Assembly (NCBI GenBank): GCA_937899905.1
Contig: CALCCF010000079.1
Location: 62,001 to 126,000, forward strand
From: an uncultured Phycisphaeraceae bacterium
GTDB taxonomy: Bacteria; Planctomycetota; Phycisphaerae; Phycisphaerales; UBA1924
Reading direction: 5' to 3'
Length of the DNA stretch: 64,000 bases
The position numbers were made by a program, and so were the translations under genes. The notes below the pieces were generated by a model. The model was not told where the DNA came from and did not search any database. It was given only the letters and a program-made list of their open reading frames with translations. The first letter of the stretch is position 1. Every line of letters begins with the position of its first letter. Below are positions 1 through 10,285 of this stretch, piece after piece.

Positions 1-2119
1 ACAACTCGTCGACGTACCACTTGTTCTCCGCCCATCTGGGGATCGGCCCGAAACGGGCGGCGACCGCGTCCATCCGCACCTTCGCGGGCTCCACGCGGTT
101 GCCGATGCCGAGCCCGGCCAGGCCCTTGGGCCCATGGAACCACGCCGCGGCGATGATGCCGATGAGGCCGAGCACCGCCGACACGTAATACATGATCTTG
201 AACGGGTCGTAGCCGAAGAGCGTGCCCGAAGCCTTGGCGGTCGCGTCCTCGTCGGCGACCACACCCTCGGCGACAAGCGAGACGGGCATCACGGCGCCGG
301 CTTCGGCATCCGCGGGCAGCAAGCCAACCGCCTCGTCCTTCTTCTCGCCATCGCCCTTGTGGCCGAGGCCCGGCGACGCGTACGCGGCCGACGAGTACTT
401 GACCATCGTGCCGGCCCAGCCGTGGTCTTCCTTCTTGTTCACGAAGTAGAGACTGGCGATCACGATCGTGCCGACCGCGAGCAGCACCATCGCGGTGTTC
501 ATCGCCCAACCCGGCGCGTGCGGGTGGAAGCCCGTGTGCAGCGCATCGCCTGGCTCTTCCTTCGCGGCGTCGTGAGCATGGCTGTGATCGTCACCATGGT
601 CATCGCCGTGGTCGTCCCCGTGATCATCGTCACCCGGCTCGAAGTACTTCGGCCCAACGAACACGCGGAAGAACACGCGGAACGTGTAGTACGCCGTCAT
701 CGCCGCCGTCAGCAGCAACAACAGCCCGATGAAGTATGCCCCGCCAATCATGTCGCCCGGCGTCGCGAACGCCTGGGCCAGGATCATGTCCTTCGAGAAG
801 TAGCCCGCAGTGAACGGCACGCCGCTCAGGCTCAGGCAGCCGATGAGCATGCACACGGCGGTGATGCCGAAGCCCTTCATCCACATCACGCCCGACAAAC
901 GCCGCAGGCTGAGCTGGCCGCCGAAGCCGTGCATGACGGCACCGCAGCACAGGAACAGCGTGGCCTTGAAGAACGCGTGCGTGAACACGTGGAAGACCGC
1001 GCCCGTGGTGCCCAGCAGCCCCAGGCCGGCGAACATGAAGCCCAGCTGGCTGATGGTGCTGTAGCCCATGATGCGCTTGATGTCGTACTGGGCGAATTCG
1101 ATCGTCGCGGCCCAGAACGCCGTGATCGCACCCGCCCAGGCCACGACCGTCAACGCGATCATCGCGTCGTCGGCGGCATACAGCGGGAACATGCGGGCGA
1201 TGAGGTACACGCCCGCAGTCACCATCGTCGCGGCGTGGATCAGCGCCGACACCGGCGTGGGGCCCTCCATCGCGTCGGGCAACCACACGTAGAAGAACAG
1301 CTGGGCACTCTTGCCGAACGCGCCAGCCGTGAGCAGCAGCGGGATGACCACAACTGCCCAGGTGCCGCCGATCGCCTCACCGTTCGCATCGATGCCTGCG
1401 GCGATCATCTCGAACAGCGGCCGCAGCTCGACCGTGCCGAACACCACGAACGTCGCACCGATGGCCATCAGCAGGCCTAGGTCGCCGATGCGGTTGATGA
1501 TGAACGCCTTCTTCGCCGCCGCGACCGCCTCGGGCTTCTTGTAGTAGTACCCGATCAGCAGGTAACTACAAAGGCCCACGCCCTCCCAGCCCAGGAAGAG
1601 CAGCAGCAGATTGTCGGCCATCACCAGGCACGACATGCTGAACACGAACACGTTGAACGCGAAGAAGAACCGGCAGTAGCCCAGCCCCTTATCGCCCGAC
1701 ATGTACTCGCTCGAGTACAGGCCGATCACGGTGGCGAGCCCGGTCACGAACAGCATCCACAGCATGGACAAGCCGTCGAAGTAGAACGCGAAGTTGGAGA
1801 CGAGGCTCGTCCCCGAGTCCGCCCCGATCGATGCGTGGATCCACCGGAAGATGGTCGCCACGCCGTAGTTATCCGTGCCACCAAGGAAGGCTACAAGGGT
1901 GGTCACGAAGCTGCCCGCAAGGAGGCCGACGGTCAGATACCCCGGCGCCTTGTTCTTGACGTTCAGGCACGCGCAGATCAGGCACAGCACGGCGCCGAGC
2001 AACGGCAACGCCGGGATCAGCGCGACCCACTGCGGTGCCTCTCCCGTCGCGATGTACGGACCGTCGGCGGCGGCAACCAGATTCGAAAGAGCCCCCAGGG
2101 GCATCGACAGCATCGTCAT
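1..2119 (-). CDS. nuoL: NADH-quinone oxidoreductase subunit L (NuoL), 3' end off the window
   Basis: This is the antiporter-like proton-pumping subunit of complex I in the inner membrane. The frame is open from an ATG at 2119 to the left edge (about 706 codons) and is still open there, ending in a typical NuoL tail (NKWYVDEL). The start ATG overlaps the nuoK stop as ATGA. A second in-frame ATG at 2113 is possible. The N-terminal part begins with membrane segments (LIPALPLLGAVLCLICACL). Near the C-terminus, bases 569-634 encode a His/Asp-rich loop with repeated DDHG units, followed by two more hydrophobic segments. It is the last visible gene of a nuoJKL cluster transcribed leftward, and nuoM and nuoN would be expected beyond the edge. 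Family assignment is from gene order and sequence recall. Confidence 0.93.
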   Translation of the reverse strand, partial: MTMLSMPLGALSNLVAAADGPYIATGEAPQWVALIPALPLLGAVLCLICACLNVKNKAPGYLTVGLLAGSFVTTLVAFLGGTDNYGVATIFRWIHASIGADSGTSLVSNFAFYFDGLSMLWMLFVTGLATVIGLYSSEYMSGDKGLGYCRFFFAFNVFVFSMSCLVMADNLLLLFLGWEGVGLCSYLLIGYYYKKPEAVAAAKKAFIINRIGDLGLLMAIGATFVVFGTVELRPLFEMIAAGIDANGEAIGGTWAVVVIPLLLTAGAFGKSAQLFFYVWLPDAMEGPTPVSALIHAATMVTAGVYLIARMFPLYAADDAMIALTVVAWAGAITAFWAATIEFAQYDIKRIMGYSTISQLGFMFAGLGLLGTTGAVFHVFTHAFFKATLFLCCGAVMHGFGGQLSLRRLSGVMWMKGFGITAVCMLIGCLSLSGVPFTAGYFSKDMILAQAFATPGDMIGGAYFIGLLLLLTAAMTAYYTFRVFFRVFVGPKYFEPGDDDHGDDHGDDHGDDHSHAHDAAKEEPGDALHTGFHPHAPGWAMNTAMVLLAVGTIVIASLYFVNKKEDHGWAGTMVKYSSAAYASPGLGHKGDGEKKDEAVGLLPADAEAGAVMPVSLVAEGVVADEDATAKASGTLFGYDPFKIMYYVSAVLGLIGIIAAAWFHGPKGLAGLGIGNRVEPAKVRMDAVAARFGPIPRWAENKWYVDEL

Positions 2120-2466
2120 CCCTTCATCTCCGCCCACGCCTCGGCACTCAGCGAGTCACGCTTGCGGAACAGGAAGACCACAAGGGCCAACGCCAACGCG
2201 GCCTCGGCCGCCGCCACCGTCAGCACGAAGATCACGAACGTCTGCCCCTCGTAGTTGAGGTGGAAACGGCTAAACGCGATCAGCGCGATGCCCGCGGCCT
2301 GGAACATCATTTCCGTGCACAGGAACATGATGATCAGGTTGCGACGGGTCAGGAAGCCAACCAGCCCGATCGTGAACATCGCCGCCGAGACGAACAGGTA
2401 GTGCGCGAGCACGTGCTGGCTCATCGCCTCGGGGAACGCGGACTGGGCCAGCAGAAGGTCAACCAT
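2116..2466 (-). CDS. nuoK: NADH-quinone oxidoreductase subunit K (NuoK)
   Basis: NuoK is a small three-helix membrane subunit of complex I that takes part in proton translocation. The protein is about 116 residues and carries the hallmark stretch HYLFVSAAMFTIG, followed by GFLTRRNLIIMFLCTEMM and a third helix rich in Ala and Leu. The conserved membrane glutamate is present in LCTEMM. I place the start at the ATG at 2466 because a GGGGGAG ribosome-binding site lies just upstream on the minus strand. A longer frame to 2505 and a shorter one at MSQHV are alternatives. The gene overlaps the nuoJ stop by 8 nt and the nuoL start by 4 nt, which suggests translational coupling. Confidence 0.95.
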   Translation of the reverse strand: MVDLLLAQSAFPEAMSQHVLAHYLFVSAAMFTIGLVGFLTRRNLIIMFLCTEMMFQAAGIALIAFSRFHLNYEGQTFVIFVLTVAAAEAALALALVVFLFRKRDSLSAEAWAEMKG

Positions 2467-3460
2467 CGGACGTCGCTCCCCCGCCGTTACCGACGTCCGC
2501 GCCAAGCGTACCGATGGCGTCCGCTCGGCCCTCCGCGAGGGCCGCGGCCGCGGTGGCCTTCGCTTCTTCGTCGATCTGCGCGAACTTGCGCGCCAGCACC
2601 ACCGCTCCGAGCATCGCCATCAGCAGGATCACGCCCGCGATCTCGATCGTGCCCGGATACTCGCCCAGCAGGTTGAAGGCCAAGCCCTCGGTGTTCGTCG
2701 GCGTTAGCGTCTCGGGCAAAGCGACCTGCCGCGTGCCGCCGTCGGCGCTCTCGACGGTGGCGAACACTCCCGCTTCGGTGCGCTCGACGCCGGCCACCGA
2801 CTCGCCCGGATTCATCAGTCCTTCTCGCGTCAGCGCCTTTTCGACCTTGCCGGGGAGCCGCTGCAGCACCACCGTCTCGGCCTGGGCGACCTGGGCCGCG
2901 CCGGGCGGCGAGATCTCACGAATACCGCCGAACATCATGACGGTCAGCGTGGCCAGCAACGCGAAGCTGACGATCGTCGCCGTGACCGGTCCGCGACCGA
3001 TGGCGTCATACTCGCTGATGCCCTCTTCCTCGTCCTCCACACGGCTCTGGCTGGCCAGCATGATGACGAACAGGTACGTGATCAGGATGGCGCCGGCATA
3101 GATGATGACCAATGCGAACGCCATGAACTCGGCCGCCAGCAGGATGTACAGCCCCGCCGTCGACAGGATGCTCAGGATGAAGTACAACGCCGCGTACACC
3201 GGGCGTCGATGCGTGATGACCTGCAGGCACGACCCCAGCGCGATGATCGCCAATCCGTGGAAGAAGAGGTTGGGCAGTGGGCTGCCGTCGGCAAGCGAGG
3301 CCGCACCGAGCGCGGTGATCAGAATGCCCACGCCGGTCGCCGCGATGATGCCGCCGATCAGCCCGGCATGGAAGCGCCGTCGGGGGATCGAAAGGGCTAC
3401 ACCCACGCCGCACACAGCCAAGGCCACGAACAGCAGCACGGGATGCACGATGAAGTCCAT
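2459..3460 (-). CDS. nuoJ: NADH-quinone oxidoreductase subunit J (NuoJ), long form
   Basis: NuoJ is a membrane subunit of the complex I proton-pumping arm. The ATG at 3460 starts MDFIVHPVLLFVALAV and has an AGGA about 9 nt upstream. The frame stays open further upstream to 3616, but that sequence is not membrane-like. The family core is visible: a helix with AALYFILSILSTAGLYILLAAEF, then ALVIIYAGAILITYLFVIML. At about 333 residues it is far longer than the roughly 185 residues of the E. coli protein. The extra length is a hydrophilic region of about 100 residues between the fourth helix and the last one (EIAGVILLMAMLGAVVLARKF), plus an Ala/Gly-rich tail. The gene is divergent from pgsA across about 240 bp that must hold both promoters. 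Confidence 0.92.
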   Translation of the reverse strand: MDFIVHPVLLFVALAVCGVGVALSIPRRRFHAGLIGGIIAATGVGILITALGAASLADGSPLPNLFFHGLAIIALGSCLQVITHRRPVYAALYFILSILSTAGLYILLAAEFMAFALVIIYAGAILITYLFVIMLASQSRVEDEEEGISEYDAIGRGPVTATIVSFALLATLTVMMFGGIREISPPGAAQVAQAETVVLQRLPGKVEKALTREGLMNPGESVAGVERTEAGVFATVESADGGTRQVALPETLTPTNTEGLAFNLLGEYPGTIEIAGVILLMAMLGAVVLARKFAQIDEEAKATAAAALAEGRADAIGTLGADVGNGGGATSDG

Positions 3461-3701
3461 AGAAGGCGTCCTGAGAGACGACCCGAAACCCTGCCCAAGA
3501 CCAAACTGGGGAAGAACGCCAGGGTGACCGGCCTGGGCGCGTTCCAGGGCGGTGCTGAGTGCCCCGACAGTAGATCCGCGGCCATCGACCGTCCACCGAA
3601 TCTGGCCCGCCGCCACACCTTGGTGGCCATCGCTCTCAAATCACTCCACCTTCCCGAGCGCCGCCGATCGAGGTGAATCCGCGATCGCCCTATCCTCGGC
3701 T

Positions 3702-4355
3702 GTGACCCTGCCGCGGTGGAAACGACAGCTGCCCAACACTCTCACACTCGCCCGCCTCGCGATGGCCTTGGCGCTCGTCGCGCTTCTGGCGCTCGCCCCA
3801 GACCTCGCCGGTCGGACAGGCGTCCAGCCCGCGCTCTTGGCCGCGACCATCCTTTTCGTGCTCGCCGCAGCCACCGACGCCCTCGACGGCTACCTCGCGC
3901 GCAAGTGGAACGCGGTCAGCGTCTTCGGGCGGATCACCGACCCCTTCGCCGACAAGATCCTCGTCCTCGGAACGGCCGTTATGCTGGCAACCCCCACCTT
4001 CCGCATCACCACCGACACGGAATCTGCCATGGCCGCCGGCTTCACCGGATGGATGGTCGTCTTTATCCTTGGGCGAGAACTGCTGGTCACCACCATCCGC
4101 GGCGTGTTCGAGTCCAAGGGCGTCGACTTCTCCGCTTCGGCCTCGGGCAAGGCCAAGATGGTCATCCAGAGCGTCGCGATCCCAGGATGCCTCCTGGCCG
4201 CCGCCGTCTGGGCCAGCGATAGGCCGAACTGGGCCGGCTGGGCCGTCAACGCGGCCGCATGGGGCACTACCCTCATCACCGCGGCATCGGCCGTGCCCTA
4301 CATCTCGCGAGCCGCGAAGGCCTCAACCAACCAGCACACACAGGACACCCCGTGA
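3702..4355 (+). CDS. pgsA: CDP-diacylglycerol-glycerol-3-phosphate 3-phosphatidyltransferase
   Basis: PgsA makes phosphatidylglycerophosphate from CDP-diacylglycerol and glycerol-3-phosphate in the inner membrane. The CDP-alcohol phosphatidyltransferase signature D-G-x2-A-R-x8-G-x3-D-x3-D is intact in DGYLARKWNAVSVFGRITD and the PFAD that follows. The N-terminus LPNTLTLARLAMALALVALL is typical of the family. I chose the GTG at 3702 because it gives 217 residues starting right before LPNTLT. The frame is open back to 3552, but that part reads as non-protein sequence lying over the nuoJ promoter region. The stop overlaps the start of pgpA as GTGA. Several hydrophobic segments follow the active-site motif, as expected for the family. 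Confidence 0.92.
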   Translation: MTLPRWKRQLPNTLTLARLAMALALVALLALAPDLAGRTGVQPALLAATILFVLAAATDALDGYLARKWNAVSVFGRITDPFADKILVLGTAVMLATPTFRITTDTESAMAAGFTGWMVVFILGRELLVTTIRGVFESKGVDFSASASGKAKMVIQSVAIPGCLLAAAVWASDRPNWAGWAVNAAAWGTTLITAASAVPYISRAAKASTNQHTQDTP

Positions 4356-4861
4356 TCACCAAACCCGACGGCAACCTGCGATGGGTCACCACCTTCGGCC
4401 TTGGCCACCTCCGCCCCTTTCCCGGCACCTGGGGCTCCCTGCCACCGCTGGCACTCGGCCTGGTCATCCTGGCCATCATGCCCGACAACGCCGCGTGGAT
4501 GGTGCTCCGCGTGGTCATGCTGCCGGTGTTCGTCATCTTCACGCTGGCGTGCGTGTTCCTGGGCGACAAGGCCGAGGCACGCTATAGCAAGAAGGACCCC
4601 AGCCAGGTCGTCGCCGACGAGACGGCGGGCATGGCCTTGTGCCTCATGCTGATGCCGGCGATCTCGAACGGCGTCGGCGCCGCCATCTCCCTCGTCATGG
4701 CGTTCGCCTTCTTCCGCGCCCTCGACATCGTGAAGCCCTGGCCAGCGAGCAGCCTCCAAGCCACACCCGGTGGATGGGGCGTTGTCCTCGATGATCTGGT
4801 TGCCGGCTTCCAGGCCGCGGTGCTGCTCTGGTTCGCCTACATCGTTGCGAACCTCGGCTAA
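4352..4861 (+). CDS. pgpA: phosphatidylglycerophosphatase A
   Basis: PgpA removes phosphate from phosphatidylglycerophosphate to give phosphatidylglycerol, the step after PgsA. The protein is about 169 residues. It shows the family pattern FGLGHLRPFPGTWGSLPP near the N-terminus, DETAGMALCL in the middle, and FFRALDIVKPWPA followed by GGWGVVLDDLVAG near the C-terminus, which holds the conserved acidic residues. The GTG start at 4352 overlaps the pgsA stop by 4 nt. The longer frame starting at 4259 would overlap pgsA by almost 100 bp and is rejected. Pairing of pgsA and pgpA in one transcript puts two consecutive enzymes of one pathway under common control. Confidence 0.93.
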   Translation: MITKPDGNLRWVTTFGLGHLRPFPGTWGSLPPLALGLVILAIMPDNAAWMVLRVVMLPVFVIFTLACVFLGDKAEARYSKKDPSQVVADETAGMALCLMLMPAISNGVGAAISLVMAFAFFRALDIVKPWPASSLQATPGGWGVVLDDLVAGFQAAVLLWFAYIVANLG

Positions 4862-4865
4862 GCGA

Positions 4866-4884
4866 GAGCCGCCAGACGCGGCTC
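4866..4884. terminator. candidate bidirectional hairpin between pgpA and sucB
   Basis: A perfect 7-bp stem (GAGCCGC / GCGGCTC) with a 5-nt loop lies between the convergent ends of pgpA (plus) and sucB (minus) and touches the sucB stop codon. There is no clear U-run on either side, so its activity as an intrinsic terminator is uncertain. Confidence 0.4.
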
Positions 4885-6181
4885 ACACGTCCATCAGCAT
4901 GCGCTCGGGATTCTCGATGCAGTTCTTGATCGTGACCAGGAACTGCACGGCCTCGGCGCCGTCGATGATCCGGTGGTCGTAGCTCACCGCGAGGTACATC
5001 ATCGGCCGCAGCACGATGTTGCCCGGGTTGTCCGGATCCTCGACCGGCCGCTTCTTGATCGTGTGCATGCCCAGGATCGCCGACTGCGGCGGGTTGAGGA
5101 TCGGCGTGCTCATCAGGCTGCCGAAGATGCCGCCGTTGGTAATCGTGAACGTGCCGCCGGTCATCTCCTCGATGGTCAGCTTGCCATCGCGTGCCTTGAC
5201 CGCCAGCGCCTTCACGCCGCTCTCGATCTCGGCGAATGACATGTCCTCAGCGTTGCGCAGCACGGGCACGACTAGCCCCTTCGGGCTCGCCACCGCGATC
5301 GCAACGTCGCAGTAGTCGTGCGTCTGGATCACGGGCTTGCCCGAGTCGTCATCGGCGATGAAGCCGTTGACGAGCGGGAACGACTTGAGCCCCTGAACCG
5401 CCGCGCTCACGAAGAACGACATGAACCCCAGGCCCACGCCGTGCTTCTTCTCGAAGTCTTCCTTGTACCGCTTGCGCAGGTTCATGACGGCGGACATGTC
5501 GACCTCGTTGAAGGTCGTGAGCATGGCGGCCGTGTGCTGAGCATCGACGAGGCGATTCGCCACACTCTGACGCAGGCGAGACATCTTCTCCTGATGCACC
5601 GATCGCGAGCCGGAGACGTGCGCGGCCGAGCCGTTGCTCGTCGCACCGTTGCTCGTCACACCAGATTGGATGTACGCCAGCACATCCTTCTCACGCACGC
5701 GACCGCCGGCGCCGGTGCCAACCACCGAGCCAAGGTCGATCCCATGCTCGCCGGCCATCTTCTCTGCAACGGGGGTCGCGTGCACGGGGCCGCCCGCTGC
5801 TGCAGGAGCGGGAGCCGCGGCCACCGCGGCGGGCTTGGCGGCAGGAGGCGGGGCGGCGGGCGCGGATTCCTGTGCGGCTTGGGCGGCCGGCGCTTCGGCG
5901 GGAGCAGCCTCGGCGGCCGCGGGTGCGCCACCGGCGGGCTTTTCAGCCGACTCATCGATCTCGCCGACGACCGAACCAACGTCGACCTCGTCGCCCTCAG
6001 CCGCGGAGTGCTTGATGACCCCGGCCGCCGGCGCGGGCACCTCCATGGTGATCTTGTCGGTCTCGAGTTCGAGCACCGTCTGGTCTCGTTCGACGTACTC
6101 GCCGTCGGCCACGCTCCACGCGGCGATCACGCCGCTGGTGATCGACTCGCCGACCTCGGGGATCACAATCTGGGTTGCCAT
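4883..6181 (-). CDS. sucB: dihydrolipoyllysine-residue succinyltransferase, E2 of 2-oxoglutarate dehydrogenase
   Basis: This E2 core enzyme transfers succinyl groups from lipoyl-lysine to CoA in the TCA cycle. The 432-residue protein has the usual order: a lipoyl domain (residues 1-76, lipoylated Lys43 in [10 protein letters not shown]), a long Ala/Pro linker, an E3-binding domain (about 133-170, [17 protein letters not shown]), and the catalytic domain from about 195 with NEVDMSAVM and the C-terminal active site SYDHRIIDG (His403, Asp407). These motifs fit the SucB branch better than acetyltransferase E2. The gene lies 42 bp downstream of sucA. No E3 (lpd) gene is in the window. Confidence 0.95.
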   Translation of the reverse strand: MATQIVIPEVGESITSGVIAAWSVADGEYVERDQTVLELETDKITMEVPAPAAGVIKHSAAEGDEVDVGSVVGEIDESAEKPAGGAPAAAEAAPAEAPAAQAAQESAPAAPPPAAKPAAVAAAPAPAAAGGPVHATPVAEKMAGEHGIDLGSVVGTGAGGRVREKDVLAYIQSGVTSNGATSNGSAAHVSGSRSVHQEKMSRLRQSVANRLVDAQHTAAMLTTFNEVDMSAVMNLRKRYKEDFEKKHGVGLGFMSFFVSAAVQGLKSFPLVNGFIADDDSGKPVIQTHDYCDVAIAVASPKGLVVPVLRNAEDMSFAEIESGVKALAVKARDGKLTIEEMTGGTFTITNGGIFGSLMSTPILNPPQSAILGMHTIKKRPVEDPDNPGNIVLRPMMYLAVSYDHRIIDGAEAVQFLVTIKNCIENPERMLMDV

Positions 6182-6223
6182 GCTGCCGCTCCTGACACTC
6201 TGGCCTGAGTCCGTCCTCGAAAC

Positions 6224-9106
6224 CTACGCCGACGCCCGCACGAGCTTCGGGCCCGCGCCGGGATCTGCGCCGACCGCCTCGGTCAGCAGTTCTTCTTGCT
6301 CCGCCTTGTGGCGACGCTTGCTGCCCGTGGCCGGGCTCGCACTCGGGTGACGCCCGACGTAGTGCAACTCGCCATCGGGCAGCACAGAACGCAGGTCGGT
6401 GCGGATCTTGTCGCACACGAACTGGTACGCGCCCATGTTGCGAGGCTCTTCCTGGGCCCACATCACACGCTCGACGTTGGGGTACCGGCCCATGATGCCC
6501 TTGAGCATGTCGAAGTGGAAGGGGTAGATCTGCTCGATACGAACGATCGCAAGGTCCTTGCGGCCGATCGCCGCGCGACGCTTGGCGAGGTCCCAGTAGA
6601 CCTTGCCCGAGCAAAGCACGACCTCGCGAACGTCCTTGGGCTCGCCGTTTGAAGGCTCCAGCCCGACCTCGCCCTGGTCGCCCTCAAGGAACATCGGGTC
6701 GTCCAAGATCTCCATGAACCGGCCGCGCGTCAGCGACTCGATACGGCTGGTCGCCGTGCGGATCAGGCTCTTGGGCGTCATGACCACCAGCGGCTTGCGG
6801 AACGGCCGGCGAACCTGCCGACGGAGCATGTGGAATGTCTGAGCGCCGGTGGTTGGGTAGCACACCTCGATGTTGTCGTCGGCGCACGCCTTGAGGAAGC
6901 GCTCAAGACGCGCAGAGCTGTGCTCGGGCCCCTGGCCCTCGTACCCGTGCGGCAGCAGCAGCACGAGCCCGCTCCAGCGGTCCCACTTCAGCTCGGCGCT
7001 GGTCAGGAACTGATCGATGATGACCTGCGCACCGTTGACGAAGTCGCCGAACTGGCCCTCCCAGAGCACGAGCATGTTCGGATCGCTGAGCGCGTACCCA
7101 TACTCGAAGCCCATGACGCTGAACTCGCTCAGCGGGCTGTCGTACACACAGAACTTTGCCTGCGCCTGCCGACCGTCGGGCCCGGGCTGCAGCGGCTCGA
7201 GCCCCGTCTTCGGCTCGCCCAATGCCCGCATGTGGTTCAGCGGTGTGTAGCTCGTGGCCGTCTCGCTATCGACCAGCACCGCGTGCCTGTGGCTAAACGT
7301 GCCCCGCCGGCTGTCCTGCCCGCTCAATCGCACCGGCACACCCTCGAGCAGCAGCGTGCCATACGCCAGGCTCTCGGCGTCCGCGTAGCTGATCTCGCCC
7401 GAGTCCGGCAGTTCCTTGCGAGACTTCAGCAGGTTCTTCAATTTGCGATGCACCTGGAAGCCGTCGGGCACGGTGCCTAGCGCATCACAGACCTCCTTGA
7501 GCTTTTCCATAGGAACGGCGGTCGCGGTCTCCTCGAAGTTGTACTTGTGGGTCATGCCCACCCACCGCGCACTACCCGGATCGATCGTCGGGTCGTACGG
7601 GCTTTCCTTCGCGGACTCCTGGGCACGCTCGAGCGCCGAGTCGAGCTGCTGGCGGATCTGCCCCATGTCCTCGTCGGTGATCACGCCTTCCTTCAGGAGG
7701 TAGGCGGCGTACTCGCTCAGCACGCTCTGCTTCTTCTTGATCAGCCCGTACAGCACCGGCTGGGTGAAGCTGGCCTCGTCCTGCTCGTTGTGGCCGAAGC
7801 GGCGGTAGCAGTGAAGGTCGATGAAGATGTCCTTCTTGAACGCCTGGCGATACTCGACGGCGATCAACGCCGCCATCACGCACGCCTCGGGGTCCTCGCC
7901 GTTCACGTGCAGCACCGGGGCGCCGACCATCTTGCCGATGTCGGTGCAATACAGGCTCGAACGGCCGTCCCTCGGCGACGTCGTGAATCCGATCAGGTTG
8001 TTCACCACGATGTGGATCGTGCCACCCGTGGCGTAGCCGTCCAGCTGGGAAAAGTTCAGCGTCTCGGCCACGACACCCTGGCCGATCACCGCCGCGTCGC
8101 CGTGGATCACGACGGGTGCCACGAGCGTGCGGTCCTTATCGCCGCGATGGCGCTGCTTCGCCCGCGTGCGTCCCTGCACCACCGGGCCAACGGCCTCGAG
8201 GTGGCTCGGGTTGCTGCTCAGCGCGACGTGCAGGGAACGCCCGTTGGGGAACTGCCGCTCGCCCGAGTATCCGCGGTGGTACTTCACATCGCCGCCGCCC
8301 TGGGTGTAATCCTCTTCCCAGGTGTCCTCAAACTCGGTGAAGATCTGCTCGTAGCTCTTGCCCAGCACGTTGTTGAGCACGTTCAGCCGGCCGCGGTGGG
8401 CCATGCCAATGACGACCTCCTCCACGCCATGCTCGCTGAAGTGCTCGAGCACACCGTTGGCAAGGGGGATCAGCGTCTCGCTGCCCTCAAGGCTGAAGCG
8501 CTTGTCGCCAGGATAACGACGACCCAGAAATTTCTCAAACATCTCCGACTGCAGCAACTGCCGAAGGATGTGCACACGTCGGCCCTTCTCGAACTCGACG
8601 TTGCCGCCGCTACGCTCGCAACGCTCGATCAGCCACCGTCGCTCGCCCAGGTCCGGCACCTGCATGATCTCGGCGCCGATGCTCGAGCAGTACGTCCGCT
8701 CCAGCCGCTCGATCACATCGCCGAGGGTCAGCGTGCCTTCCATGCCCAGTCTGCTGGAGTTCACCTCTCGGGTGAGGTCCGACTTGGTCAGGCCATGATG
8801 CTCAAGCTGCAAACAATCGACCGCATCGCTGGGGCGTCCGAACGGATCGAGCTTGGCCGCGAGGTGGCCCATGTCTCGGTACGCGAAAACCAGGTCATCG
8901 ACCTTCGCGTGGAATCCGGTGTCGCCAGCTTCGCCAGTCGATACGCCGCCCTCACCAGAACCACCGAGCTCGAACCCGCGGAAGAACGCGCGAACGTCGG
9001 GCTCGACCGATTCCGGATCGTCCTTGTATCGCGCGTACGCGTCATCGAGGAAGGCGGCGTTCCAGCCATTAACTGAGGCGGACACGGCTCGGGGTCCGTC
9101 GGACAT
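6224..9106 (-). CDS. sucA: 2-oxoglutarate dehydrogenase E1 component
   Basis: This thiamine-diphosphate-dependent E1 decarboxylates 2-oxoglutarate and succinylates the lipoyl group of SucB. The 960-residue protein opens with an E1o N-terminal segment (WNAAFLDDAYARYKDDPESV). It contains VVIGMAHRGRLNVLNNVLGK, the cofactor region HGDAAVIGQGVVAET with VVNNLIGFTTSP, GEDPEACV, RRFGHNEQDEASFTQP, and a C-terminal transketolase-like half (WEGQFGDFVNGAQVIIDQF, LLPHGYEGQGPEHSSARLER). The ATG at 9106 is preferred over one at 9148 because GAGGG lies 8-9 nt upstream. The gene heads a sucA-sucB operon and follows pstB after a gap of about 220 bp in which I see no convincing promoter or terminator. Confidence 0.96.
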   Translation of the reverse strand: MSDGPRAVSASVNGWNAAFLDDAYARYKDDPESVEPDVRAFFRGFELGGSGEGGVSTGEAGDTGFHAKVDDLVFAYRDMGHLAAKLDPFGRPSDAVDCLQLEHHGLTKSDLTREVNSSRLGMEGTLTLGDVIERLERTYCSSIGAEIMQVPDLGERRWLIERCERSGGNVEFEKGRRVHILRQLLQSEMFEKFLGRRYPGDKRFSLEGSETLIPLANGVLEHFSEHGVEEVVIGMAHRGRLNVLNNVLGKSYEQIFTEFEDTWEEDYTQGGGDVKYHRGYSGERQFPNGRSLHVALSSNPSHLEAVGPVVQGRTRAKQRHRGDKDRTLVAPVVIHGDAAVIGQGVVAETLNFSQLDGYATGGTIHIVVNNLIGFTTSPRDGRSSLYCTDIGKMVGAPVLHVNGEDPEACVMAALIAVEYRQAFKKDIFIDLHCYRRFGHNEQDEASFTQPVLYGLIKKKQSVLSEYAAYLLKEGVITDEDMGQIRQQLDSALERAQESAKESPYDPTIDPGSARWVGMTHKYNFEETATAVPMEKLKEVCDALGTVPDGFQVHRKLKNLLKSRKELPDSGEISYADAESLAYGTLLLEGVPVRLSGQDSRRGTFSHRHAVLVDSETATSYTPLNHMRALGEPKTGLEPLQPGPDGRQAQAKFCVYDSPLSEFSVMGFEYGYALSDPNMLVLWEGQFGDFVNGAQVIIDQFLTSAELKWDRWSGLVLLLPHGYEGQGPEHSSARLERFLKACADDNIEVCYPTTGAQTFHMLRRQVRRPFRKPLVVMTPKSLIRTATSRIESLTRGRFMEILDDPMFLEGDQGEVGLEPSNGEPKDVREVVLCSGKVYWDLAKRRAAIGRKDLAIVRIEQIYPFHFDMLKGIMGRYPNVERVMWAQEEPRNMGAYQFVCDKIRTDLRSVLPDGELHYVGRHPSASPATGSKRRHKAEQEELLTEAVGADPGAGPKLVRASA

Positions 9107-9325
9107 AGGGAATACCCTCGCAGTCCAATCTTGCAAGGGCGCTCTCACCGGGCCGATTGCCGCGCAAGGAGCACCCCAGACTCGTGCTAACCAAGTCTAT
9201 CCAATCGGCCCATGCGGGCATGTTCTTTGGACCTTCTGAGCCGCCCAACTCTCCCCAGCCGCGGGGATTCCACGGCGGCAGTCGGGTCGGCGGCTGTCCG
9301 CTCGCGGCCGTGCCTCATCCGTCAC

Positions 9326-10282
<957 letters not shown>

Positions 10283-10285
10283 GGT

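Noticed and set aside
134-1480. Long plus-strand frame of 448 codons opposite nuoL
   Set aside because: It is the antisense shadow of nuoL in GC-rich DNA: Arg/His/Ala-rich, with no ribosome-binding site and no recognisable motif.
7547-9076. Plus-strand frame of 509 codons opposite sucA
   Set aside because: It is a shadow of the sucA coding strand with biased composition; sucA on the other strand has clear family motifs throughout.
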